Positions 49,547-58,779 of a stretch of 64,000 bases of DNA are shown in pieces. How positions within the stretch are numbered: position 1 is the stretch's first letter; every line of letters starts with the position of its first letter. Under the pieces are notes generated by a model that was not told the origin of the DNA, made no database searches, and saw only the letters and a program-made list of their open reading frames with translations. A program made the translations under genes and the position numbers. Source of the stretch: Turbatrix aceti (lineage: Eukaryota; Nematoda; Chromadorea; Rhabditida; Panagrolaimidae); the NCBI GenBank assembly GCA_963969345.1, contig OZ017769.1, positions 2,299,600 through 2,363,599 of the forward strand. The letters are read 5' to 3'.

Positions 49547-49696
49547 TCAAAATTGTTGCCTGAGAATAATCATCTCCTGCGGCTTGTCGGCGACACGGGA
49601 TGTTTTGGCGTCACAAAAATAAAATATGACACCAATAAAAATAAATAAAATCACTAAGAATTCGACAGCAGCGCCGACATAAAGCGCAACGTCCAT
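49547..49696 (-). CDS. 49-residue membrane microprotein (array unit 3)
   Basis: The ATG at 49696 sits at the end of the shared upstream module (GTGATCAAAC-ATG), the best evidence that this short frame is real. It encodes MDVALYVGAAVEF, a membrane span (LVILFIFIGVIFYFC) and a juxtamembrane KTSRVADKPQEM that matches VADKPQK of gene D, then stops. There is no acidic tail, so it may be a truncated paralogue or a true single-span microprotein. Confidence 0.55.
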   Translation of the reverse strand: MDVALYVGAAVEFLVILFIFIGVIFYFCDAKTSRVADKPQEMIILRQQF

Positions 49697-49870
49697 GTTT
49701 GATCACAAAAAAAAAGTTGACTGAGGTGAATTGACTGAGTTGGGCGATGAGAGAACGGCGGTGTATAGACTGACGCACCTCATGTTAGATGCAACGGTGC
49801 ACCGTAAGATTCCTTCAGGGAAGTAAAAGGTGTCAATGATTTGGCGCGTTCGACACAGAACGGTTTTCAA
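49697..49870 (-). promoter_or_regulatory. Shared upstream module, copy 4
   Basis: On the minus strand: GAACGCGCCAAATCATTGACACCTTTTACTTCCC, GTCAGTCTATAC, CATCGCCCAACTCAGTCAATTCACC, GTGATCAAAC, ATG. The central AATCCGGCAT is degraded. Confidence 0.6.
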
Positions 49871-49944
49871 TTGGGCACATGCAGTCTTCGGCAAAACAAC
49901 ATTGATCGATAAGAAAATCAACCACGTTTACACCAATTCCTAAA

Positions 49945-50329
49945 GTTCCCCCCACCCTTGTCCCCACGGGGATCCCCTCGGGGGTGGCCCCCCGACCCCG
50001 TCAGATCTCGTCCCCGACGGGGGTAAAATCCTCCGTCCACCGACATTGAACAAAATTTGGCGTCAAACGCGAAAAATCGTTCAAAAACAACAGATAGGTA
50101 AAAAAACAGCGCAAAATACGAAAAATTTGTTCAAAATAAGCCTTCTCTTTCGTTTTAAGGCAAATTGGTACCTTTTTGACACCATTGTTTTCGATTTTTT
50201 TTAGTGAATTGTTAAACTCGGAGGCAATTTTCCCCGTTCCCGGCTAGATTTGTCCCCGTCGGGGGAAATTTTCCCACTCCCGACTACCTCCGCTCCCGTC
50301 CTCGACCCGGTTCGGGGGGGGGGTGGAAC
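49945..50329. mobile_element. GC-ended MITE-like element
   Basis: Ends GTTCCCCCCACCC and GGGGGGGTGGAAC are roughly inverted. Internal CCCGACGGGG and CCCCGTCGGGG strings flank an AT-rich core, as in the hAT-like elements nearby. No convincing target duplication is seen, so boundaries are approximate. Confidence 0.55.
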
Positions 50330-50340
50330 CCTATGGGCGC

Positions 50341-50649
50341 CAAGGGTGTCAATCGGGCCGGGCCTGATGGTGAGTCGGCCCGGCGCCCGGTTTTAAAAAA
50401 AAAGAAAATTTTAGAACAAAATTTATTCAAAACAGTCAAAAATGTACCAAAAACTTACTCATTTTGAGTACTCCTTCCCCATTATGAATAACAACGTGTA
50501 TTTTTAGCTTTTCAACTCATATTTTTTTAAAAATTGGAAAAATTTTAGTAAATTTTGCTTCAATTTTACCCTTTGGTAAAAAGGCGGCCGGGCCGGGCCT
50601 TACCTCGAGCGGGCCGGGCCGACAAAAATTCGGCCCGTTGACACCCTTG
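50341..50649. mobile_element. hAT-like MITE, GGGCCGGGCC-rich
   Basis: 309 bp with exact inverted ends CAAGGGTGTCAA / TTGACACCCTTG and GGGCCGGGCC-rich subterminal blocks around an AT-rich core. The flanks show no 8-bp repeat, so one side was probably altered after insertion, perhaps by the adjoining element. Confidence 0.75.
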
Positions 50650-50694
50650 CGCAGAGCGGCAACATTCTCCATTGAGCTAATTATGGCTCTGCGC

Positions 50695-50766
50695 TCCGAT
50701 CATCTGATCACATCTGTTTCGGGGTTCAAATACTAGTGCGCTGGCTGGCTTAGGCAATCATAAAGG
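50695..50766. repeat. Array 3' flank, copy 4
   Basis: GATCATCTGATCACATCTG...GGGGTTCAAATACTAGTGCG...GGCTTAGGCAATC is homologous to the segments at 44877, 47304 and 49283. Each sits 150-260 bp beyond the stop codon of a small membrane-protein gene. Confidence 0.7.
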
Positions 50767-50912
50767 CATTTGTAATTTCTTTAAAAGTTTATTTAAAAAA
50801 ACAATCAGTTCAAAAAAAACAACAAAAAAACAATGCAAGTAATACAAAACATGCAAAAGTTATGTCAAATAAAAAATGAATTTTTTTTGAATCAAATAAA
50901 GGAAGGGGCGAG

Positions 50913-51170
50913 TTAGAAGGCTTTGTCATAGCCGTAATCGTTGCCCATATCGATCACGACGGGCCCCTTGACCGCTGGCAGCTTGTTGCCAATCAACTTA
51001 TTCCGGGTAGCATTTGAATTCTTGGGAAGAATCTTCTGCTTCTTCTTGGCGACATTTAGTTTTTTGGGGTAGAAGTAGTCATAACAGAAAACTACGATGA
51101 TCAATAAACCCATCAGACCCAATAAGATATTGACGTCAGCGAAGATAAAAAACAGAGCGTCAACAGCCAT
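50913..51170 (-). CDS. Small membrane protein (array unit 4)
   Basis: Single exon, 85 aa. N-terminal MAVDALFFIFADV, a membrane span (LLGLMGLLIIVVFCYDYFY), a lysine-rich segment (KKLNVAKKKQKILPK) and a tail GNKLPAVKGPVVIDMGNDYG that aligns with DNKLPAVNGQIAIDSGDES of unit 1. It lacks the Cys-containing segment before the span. The start is fixed by the upstream module. Confidence 0.7.
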   Translation of the reverse strand: MAVDALFFIFADVNILLGLMGLLIIVVFCYDYFYPKKLNVAKKKQKILPKNSNATRNKLIGNKLPAVKGPVVIDMGNDYGYDKAF

Positions 51171-51365
51171 GTTTAATAACGAAAAACTTCAGTGAATGGC
51201 AAGTAAAGTGAATTGACTGACCTCAACGATGCCGGATTGGGGGATAGGCGGGGGATAGACAGGTAGACCGACAGACGCGCCTTGGATGAGACGGTGCTTT
51301 TTACAGGCAGGTAAAAGATGCCAATGATTTGGCGCGCGCACAGATTTGAGTTTGGCACATGTGCA
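51171..51365 (-). promoter_or_regulatory. Shared upstream module, copy 5
   Basis: On the minus strand: GCATGCACATGTGCC, GTGCGCGCGCCAAATCATTGGCATCTTTTACCTGCC, GGTCTACCTGTCTATCCCCCGCC, AATCCGGCATCGTTGAGG, AGTCAATTCACTTTACTTGCCATTCAC, then the ATG. It is closest to copy 1 at 39.7 kb. Confidence 0.72.
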
Positions 51366-51783
51366 TGCAGTCAATAGAAAAGAGACGATTTACAAGAAAA
51401 TCAACCGCACGCACTTATGCCAACTCTTCTTCTTTATTGAGTCCTGGATAGCCTTCCCAGCTCGACAGAAGGATTTGGTGCGCACACAGAATAGTTTTGA
51501 ATTTGGCGCTTGCGTTCGTTTAGCAGCAAACTGGCATCGATTGACTTACTGAAATACGAACTGCACTGACAGACAACGGTGTATAAATTTTAATAACACC
51601 AACGTCTTAATAATGAAAAACACCGTATATTTACTGCATATATTCGAGTAACAATAAGTTCAAAAACAACTACAAAAAATACAGTGCAAGTATTATAAAA
51701 CCGAAAACAAATCAAGTAGAGGGATCAAAGTCGGATTCTGATTCTGACTTTGATCACTGTATCAAGTCAGAGTCAATTCTGTT
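51366..51783. other. Inverted copy of the 39.3-39.7 kb intergenic segment
   Basis: No gene. Stretches such as GAGTCCTGGATAGCC and GTGCGCACACAGAATAG match the complement of about 39310-39710, part of the inverted duplication. Confidence 0.65.
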
Positions 51784-51918
51784 CTAGTGAGAAAAACTGA
51801 TCTTGTCAATATCAAAAAAATCGGCACTGTCGTCAGACTCGTTACCGTTGTCGATCGCGATTTGTCCATCCACCTCTGGCAATTTATAGTTGATAGACTC
51901 AATTTGAGTAACATCTGG
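51784..51918 (-). pseudogene. Isolated acidic tail of a small membrane protein
   Basis: The minus strand encodes DVTQIES...KLPEVDGQIAIDNGNESDD...KISFSH and a stop, nearly identical to 39180-39311 and related to the tail of the gene at 45131. There is no start, signal or membrane span, so it is a remnant. Its frame is intact in both copies, which could reflect recent duplication. Confidence 0.65.
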
Positions 51919-52033
51919 ATTTTTTTAGGATTTTGGGCAAAAAACTTTCTTTTTCCATTTTTTGTCAGTTGAACAAATTTGCTGGTGATTACCGTATCTT
52001 TTGATAATTTTTATGCAACAAATGATAAAATTT

Positions 52034-53153
52034 TCAAACAATTGACACCATTTTTTTGTCAGAATTAAAAGTTGTTTTTTGTTCTTCCGACGAACGGGGT
52101 CTGTCAAAAAGAGTGTTGGTACCACGCAGGATATTCGGCATGATGACAAAGGTCGAATTGATGTCGTCGTTACTCTCATCAGAATCGTTGTCAGCCGCGC
52201 TGTTGAAAAGAGCTCTGAGGATGACACGAAAGAGAACTTCCAGAACGCAATCAATGCATAACCAGGCGCAATCTTCTTTTTCCTGCGGGGTACGGGTTGT
52301 CCAGAAACGGATGAATCCGACGAGCAAAGTGATAGCTCCGGTGATGCAGAAGGCTAAGGCCATTGGGGAAATGCCGGATGAGTGGAGAGGATAGCAACCA
52401 TTTATATAGCCGGCGGTAACGTTCTGAAATAAATGTTCAAAATTTTAACCTTTATTGTTTTTTTGTTAAAAATATTTTTGTATTGTTAAAAATAATTAAC
52501 ATAAAATAATTTAACAAAAAAACTAATTTATCAAAAAAAAATAATTGAAGAAAAAATGGTTTTACAAAAAAAATTAACAAAAAAATTAACACAAAAATAA
52601 TTTTAATTGAAATAATTTTTTAATATAAAATAATTTGAAATAATTTTTTTATTAAAAAAAATTGAAATAATTTTTTTATTAAAAAAAAGCAACTTACAGC
52701 CCTGATAACAGCGTCAGGATTGTAGGATTTGATAAAATAATCCCAGTCACAGTCTGAGCAGCAGAAGCATTCCTGCCCGCCTTGATGGGTGAAAACCGTG
52801 CCATTTTCATCGGTTCGGTTGCAAGGATCCGAAAAGTATGCCGCATCCATGAGGACAACGCTGTCTTCATTACACGCTCCAGGAGATCGATCCAGCGTCG
52901 AAAGCAATTTGTAATTCTGAATTTCAGTAGAATTGTAATTCCAGGATGATCCAGTAAGAAAAACAGGAGATTTGCCGACAAAAGTCAAGTTGAGGTCTTC
53001 GGAAAGCGATTTGTACAGCGCCGGTCCATCGAAAGAAGCGTTACACGGATTTGAAGCGATTTTGAGATACAGCATATCTGCATCTTCTGCCGCTGTGCCA
53101 AGAAGAGCAAATACGAAGAAGAAGAACCAAAGAATTTGAACAGTGACAACCAT
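52034..53153 (-). CDS. Single-pass membrane protein, Cys-rich ectodomain family (gene F)
   Basis: Two exons, 52698-53153 and 52034-52423, phase 0, 281 aa. The signal peptide (MVVTVQILWFFFFVFALLGTAA) leads an ectodomain with NPCNASF, SLSEDLNLTF, TGSSWNYNST, DRSPGACNEDSVVL, DPCNRTDENG and ECFCCSDC, ending NPDAVIRA before GTAAGT. Exon 2 starts NVTAGYINGCYPLHS, then a membrane span (MALAFCITGAITLLVGFIRFW) and a long tail with Cys (DCAWLCIDC), an acidic DNDSDESNDD and DRPRSSEEQ. It is a direct relative of gene D with the same intron site but an unrelated tail. Its 3' end is duplicated at 38988. Confidence 0.83.
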
Positions 53154-53330
53154 GCTTGTTCACAAAAAGAAAAAAAGTTGGTGAATGGCGGGAAAGTTTG
53201 ATTGATTTTGTGTAAAATGCCGATTTAGCGGACAGACAGGTGAACGCGTTCTGTCCTGGGTGGGAGTGCCTTTTTCAGGCACATGCATGAAAGGTGCCAA
53301 CGAATTGGTGCGCGCACGGCATTAGTCAAA
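53154..53330 (-). promoter_or_regulatory. Shared upstream module, copy 6 (diverged)
   Basis: On the minus strand: GTGCGCGCACCAATTCGTTGGCACCTTTCATGCATGTGCC, GAACGCGTTCACCTGTCTGTCC, ATCGGCATTTTACAC, CCGCCATTCACC, GTGAACAAGC, ATG. The same order as the other copies, with more changes. Confidence 0.6.
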
Positions 53331-53460
53331 TATTGCGCGCGTGATTTTTTTGAAAAAAAAATTGTGGTTCGTATAGAAAAATTTACCATTTAAAAAAGAA
53401 TTAGTTTTTATTTTCCAAAAGTTTATGTTACCTGCCAAAAAATATCTCACTCCCGACTCA

Positions 53461-53489
53461 GACTCGGAGTCGGAGTCGGAGTCGGAGAC
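53461..53489. repeat. GGAGTC microsatellite
   Basis: About five tandem copies of GGAGTC lie just beyond the 3' end of the PTP gene. Confidence 0.85.
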
Positions 53490-53596
53490 TCAAAAAATAT
53501 TTTTCATATTTAGAAAAGACACAAAAAAACCAAAACAAACAGAAAATATTAACATCAACACTGTTATCAACTTCCATTTATACAAAAACCAAGTTT

Positions 53597-54781
53597 TCAG
53601 TGAGTATAATAATCGCTCGGTTCATTGGGCATAGTTGAACTAGCCTCGGCGGGAGATTGCGACAGCGGAGTGGGAGAAGTAGAAGGCGTGGGAGTGGAGG
53701 GTTTATAGTTGCCGTACATGCCATAAAACTCGGGTACCTCAGGAGGAACTTTCCTCTTGTTCCGCAACTTGATAAAGTCAAACACAAGCTTGTAGATGAA
53801 TAAGTACTGTGCTTCGGTCTGGACGGCGTTTGCACGGCATGATCGAATTTCCTTGACAATATTCAGGACGTTGACTTCGTTGCCGCCCTGCAAGGCTTTG
53901 AGCGCGATGATGACCGACATGATCGTGCCCGTGCGTCCGACACCTGCGCTGCAGTGGATGATAGCGGTGGTGCCAGAATCAGCCCGAATGCCACGCAGGA
54001 GACGGATGATGCCATCGCCGGACTGAGGGACTCCGAAATCTTTAAAAAAAACATTCAAATTAAAAAGTTAGTTGGATCAAGAAAAAAACTCACCTGGCCA
54101 GTCGGTCCATTGGTGAGCGAGCAACAGGTGAACCGCTTTGTCAACCGACGCCTTGATCTCGAAAGTTTCGTAATACTTATTCGCCCCGCCATGTTTGGTC
54201 TTGACGCATTCGACTGTGATGTTGCCACAGTGCCGGGTTTCGCCCACGGTCCTCGGAAAATAGTCTGCGCACTTTGGTTTGTTGTTTTCCATCAGTTGAC
54301 AGAGAACCAGAACATGCCGAGGCTTTTCCTGCCAGATGAGTCTCCAAAAATCGTTGATCGTGTTCGGGAGCGGAGCCTGGGCACACATGTACCGCGGGAC
54401 CACCTTGATCGTCGGGTGATCGATCCAATTCGCGTGGATGTAATCCGTCTCGGGCGGCACCTGGTATTTGAGGATGACCCGGGTTTTGTCGTAGCACGGA
54501 ATATTCTTAAACCGATTCCGAGCCTGATTCGCGTTGAATGCATTCGCCGCGGTGTCTTTCGGCGCGAAAGATGCGAGCGACGCAAATTCGGCTTTCATGC
54601 CTTCGATCCCCTTCGCAATGGAACTCTTGCAGAACTTGGCAATTTCAACCTCGACCGTGTTCTCATCGTCTACGGTGGCTTCTTGCTCGCAGGTAGCGTC
54701 TTCGGTCTTACGGGTACGGGTTGTTCTTCGAGTTCCTCTTTTGGTTGTGCGCTTCGTATTACGCCTTCCCCTTCCCGTCAT
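53597..54781 (-). CDS. Protein tyrosine phosphatase, intact active site
   Basis: Two exons, 54094-54781 and 53597-54039, joined in phase 1 within the WPD loop, 376 aa. The N-terminus is very basic (TGRGRRNTKRTTKRGTRRTT), then a complete classical PTP domain: TDYIHANWIDHP, YMCAQAPLPNTINDFWRLIWQ, HQWTDWPDFGVP, IIHCSAGVGRTGTIMS and VQTEAQYLFIYKLV. The catalytic Cys and Arg, the WPD Asp and the C-terminal Gln are all present, so hydrolysis of phosphotyrosine is expected. The C-terminal tail is Pro/Ser/Thr-rich. There is no signal peptide or membrane span, so it is cytosolic or nuclear. Compact PTPs like this are expanded in nematodes, many with germline expression. It lies at the opposite end of the cluster from the dead PTP at 34731. 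Confidence 0.92.
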
Positions 54782-55081
54782 CACAAATGTCTGCCGGAAA
54801 TTGTCTCACGTTTGGAAGCGTTGGATCGATGGTATAAGAAATCCAGAGTCACAGCTACGCCGGGCGATAGTAGTACTGTGCGTCAACAAGTTGCACGTGA
54901 AAAGAAAATCCGATTGCCCGATAATGTTGATTCTATTGACTTTCTGGGATATTTATTGGACCATGTAAATTTCAGGGAATGGCGAGAGCTGATTCAAGGT
55001 TGAGAAATGATGGCATGCATCGTAATCATATTTCGCTGAAATGATAAATATTATTTTTTTAAAGAGCTCGGAGGGGGGTGA
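54782..55081. other. Upstream region of the PTP gene
   Basis: No gene is supported here. A + strand open frame runs in from the antisense of the PTP exon and is an artefact. The right edge abuts a transposable element. Confidence 0.45.
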
Positions 55082-55645
55082 CATAGATGGCAGATCAGAT
55101 CACTTTTCAGATCAGATCAGCTCATATATCAGACCAGATCAGGTCAGATCACAGATAACCCAGATCAGATCACAGATAATCCAGATCAGATCAGAGATGG
55201 CAGATCAGATCATTTGCTCATGATGCATTTTCTGCGATCTGATCTGATATACCAGTGATCTGGTCTGCATTAATGCAGACCAGATAATTATCTGTGGTTT
55301 GATCTGATCTGATCTGATTTGATCTGACTCGACCCAGCTCAAAATCTCGGAATTTAGGGTTCAGGTTCCCGAGAACACTGGTTTCGACGCGAAAAGTGAA
55401 AAATAAATTGTTTTTTGTTGAGAACTATCGTATTCTTCGAAAAATCAGCAATGCGGACGTGTTTGAAGTTGTAAAATTTTAAATTTCTAGTGATCTGATC
55501 TGAATTATCTGTGATCTGATCTGGATTATCTGTGATCTGATCTAACGTCCGAGTGATCTGATCTGGGTCGAGTCAGATCAGATCAAATCAGATCGCAGAT
55601 AATCCAGATCAGATCATTTGTTCATGGTCTGATCTGCCAGCTCTG
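55082..55645. mobile_element. hAT-like MITE made of CAGATCAGATC repeats
   Basis: 564 bp with ends CATAGATGGCAGATCAGATC and (complement) CAGAGCTGGCAGATCAGACC, 17 of 20 alike. Flanks GGGGGTGA (55074-55081) and GTGGGTGA (55646-55653) match at seven of eight. Most of the element is GATCTGATCTG / CAGATCAGATC strings in both orientations, so each strand can fold on itself. It is non-coding. Confidence 0.85.
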
Positions 55646-55743
55646 GTGGGTGAACAAATCTGCATCTTCTGCCGGTAGGTTTTTTTTCAACTTGAACATT
55701 TGCTCATTTTTTTGGTTTCAATGCAAACAATCGGTGATCAATT

Positions 55744-58530
55744 TTAAACCAAAAAAATAAGAACAAACAAAAGGAGCCACCAGGAAGGAAAATCAGAATT
55801 GCAAGCGTCCAACCAGTTTGGATCATATTCATACTCGGTGTGGGGTCGATTGGTTGCTGCAGTAGTAACAGTGGTAACAGTGGTAGCATCGGGGGTGGGT
55901 ACAACAGTAGTCTTAGTTGTGGCAGGCTGTTTGGTATGTATAATTTTCTTGGGGCCGGGTTTTTTAGTATTTCCGCCAACTTTATCCTTGCCTTTGCCTT
56001 CTTGTAGTCGGAGGTAGATTTCGCGGAGTTCCAATTCTAAAACAATTATATACTATATATATATTTCGGCTGAAATGTTTTATGTAACCCACTCAAATCC
56101 AAGTTTTGTACAAAGTAGAATAATCCGTTGAGTGTAGTGCTGTGATATTCAATTTTCAGCTCGTAGCTTTGGGCATTGATGACTCTGACATACGTGACAA
56201 GGGTCTTGCCGACGCCATCGGTTTGAATAAACACTGCCGAGTGATATCTTCTGGCTTCAGGACTGACATCGCAGTACAACTTGGTATCAGGACCGCAGTG
56301 TGAACACGAAAAAATCGGACTCGACGCACTGTTATCCAGACTGACGAGTTCGGCATCGTGATTTGATGAGTAGGCAAGCAGCCAGCGAACCGTACGATTA
56401 CCGTAATCACAGTTGGCAGCTGTCGTTGAACGCTTTTGAACGTGTACGTAGGCGTTGATGTCGGACTTTAGAACAAAGTGGACATCGGCCTTGGCAGTAT
56501 CGTAAGTGAATTTGACGTCAAAGACACAGAATTGAAATTCCACGTTGTTGATCAGAAAATACACTTCAATTGAAATCGAATCTTCGCCCAGTTTGATGAC
56601 CTTTGGAGCAGCAGCGACAGTCTCATGAGTTGTAAATCCACACTGATTCATGTATTCTATGGGATCGAAGATGTCGTAAAATCTGTCCTCGTAGACAAAA
56701 CGAATCGAAAACCTACGATCACTTCCCGTGAATTTGTAGTACAAAAAAAAGGGCGAGTACTTTTTTTCCTTTTCATCGTAAAAGAAAAACGGTTGTTCGG
56801 TGTCTAAAAACCAAAACAGTAATCATCTATATTTCAAAAAGCAACTTGCAGTCTTTCTCAATTTTAGGTCGTTTGTACTTTTTTTTGAACGATAGTTCAC
56901 GCTCATCTTTTTTTGCTCCGATAAAACTTGGATTATAACCGCTGATCTTTGTCGAATACGGTACTGGAACTAAAAAAACGCATTCATTTGATTACCTAGT
57001 TTGTATTGAAAAAAACGCATACAAGAAATAGAAAAATCGTCAACCATATCGTAAGGCAGAACAGAAGTCTGTATCGACTGCTTGATGGGACGCAGAATAA
57101 ATTGGTTGTCATCCACAATGCATATCCGTTCAAATGGGCGCTTTGGATCAACTCTTGTTATTAAAGGGGTCCGAGACCAATCTTTGTGCGTCAACTTTTG
57201 AAAGACCATGAGATTTGGATCGCAATCTGTTGTTCCAGTCTAAATCGCAGTAATAATTATATAAATAGAAAGAGTTAATATGTATAAATTGTCTCACCCA
57301 AATCCCAGCTATATTCGTTCCGGAGTAGTATTCGACATAGTTACTTAATTGGTTTGGGGGTGTCTTGATACCATACTTGCAAGCTTCATACGTTAAAGAA
57401 ATGTCTCTTTCTGCTTCTTCGTACCAATTCAAAATGTATCGTCCATATGTGGTTTTTACGTGTGGAACGTGAGGCTTGTCCCTGACATCGTCGCACCAGC
57501 ATTCCTCTTTTGATTCGTAGTAATCTTGCGATATCAGGTCAACTAAATGAAAGTTATCGATTTTCCCATAAAAGAAAAAGTCGACCAGACATGTTTTGCA
57601 CATTCAAATATTTTTAGCCAAAGTTGTAAGGGCAGTCTATATCCGGGATATTAGATTTTTGAAAAATTGGATTCTGGAGATTTGACTTCTGACATGTTTT
57701 TCATAAAAACCGACGGCACAAGCTTTATTTCCCTTTTTTGCGTGTGCGCGCGCGCGTGCACACTTCCCGCCATTTTTTTGAGGGGGTTTTTGATCGTTTT
57801 GACGACAAATCGGGACCTAAAAGGTGATTCCAGACACTAAGTTTTGCTAATGGAAACTACATTCTGAGCCAAAAAATCGCTCTTTCAGACAGGATATATA
57901 AAAATGGGTGATTATTTTTTTAGGCATGGTAAAGCCGAATTTTGTGATGGCAAAATTCAATAAAAAATACTAGCAGTTGTTTTTTTTTAAATTTGAGTAT
58001 GCCATCGTATTCCCTGTCCTCTGAAACCCTTGTAAACAAATTTTCAGATTTTTTGTTCAGAAACGAAGCGCGCGCCATTCGTTTTTGTGGAGAATCCGAT
58101 TTTTAAAACTTGTCTGGCTTTCCTAAATAAATACATACATTTGTCCACCTTTCCATGCGTTTCATACGCTCTCATCTTGACAATATTATCGGTGTCGTCG
58201 GCATAAAACGCAAATATTGTCACAAACATGATGGGCTTATATTCATCAAATGCATATTTTGCAACCATGTTGGATTTTGGCAGCTTACACCAATTTGGTT
58301 TGTCTGAAGCAAAAAGTGTACTCGGAAATACCCGATCATACACGTAGACCGAACAGTCATCGAGGAGCTCAGCCTGGAACATTTCTGCAAACGAACAATT
58401 TGAGATGATAACAAAGATAACAAAACTTACTGCCGTACATGTCCATAAACATGCCATCGATGACTGTTGGATGGGTAAAAAGCAAAGACGTTAGCACACC
58501 GACAAGCGACAAGCGGATGAGACGCGGCAT
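55744..58530 (-). CDS. Secreted, probably GPI-anchored protein of unknown family
   Basis: Proposed exons on the minus strand: 58431-58530, 58139-58384, 57298-57542, 56996-57239, 56093-56803, 55744-56036. All junctions are in phase and total 1,839 nt, 612 aa. The start has a signal peptide (MPRLIRLSLVGVLTSLLFTHPTVIDG). The ectodomain contains several Cys (for example ECWCDD, FSCSHCGPDTKLYCD) but no domain I recognise. A Thr-rich stalk (TTVVPTPDATTVTTVTT) leads to DACNSDF and a hydrophobic end (WWLLLFVLIFLV) with nothing after it, the usual form of a GPI-attachment signal. A further open segment (56862-56970, VPVPYSTKISGYNPSF...) has a good acceptor but no donor in the right phase; it may be an alternative exon. 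Joining 58139 to 57542 uses the donor GTATGT; without it the first two exons read on to 58044 as a separate 146-residue protein. Confidence 0.65.
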
Positions 58531-58779
58531 CACACCTTTGTCGTTTGTCAACAGTTTCTGGTTTTGTGGCAGCAGCGTCCGGCGCAAGAAGAAATCAACT
58601 TTTTAGTTACTATGTTTACAGTTTCACTTCCTTCGATTGCATGCATGCAAATGTACCGTCATTCTCAAACTACAGTTGAAATAAAATAAAAATGACGGGA
58701 CAATTGTAAAAAACAGAGTTGTCGACCGAGCCGAGCATCGAGTGTTTTTTCAATGTTTTTTACTTTTTTCTATTTTTAG

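Noticed and set aside
53954..55003. 349-codon plus-strand frame.
   Set aside because: Mostly antisense to the PTP exon, which has all phosphatase motifs; the remainder has no recognisable domain.
58044..58530. Independent 146-residue secreted protein.
   Set aside because: Possible, but a good donor (GTATGT) before its end joins it in frame to the exon at 57542, giving one signal-peptide-to-GPI-signal gene; kept as an alternative in that entry.
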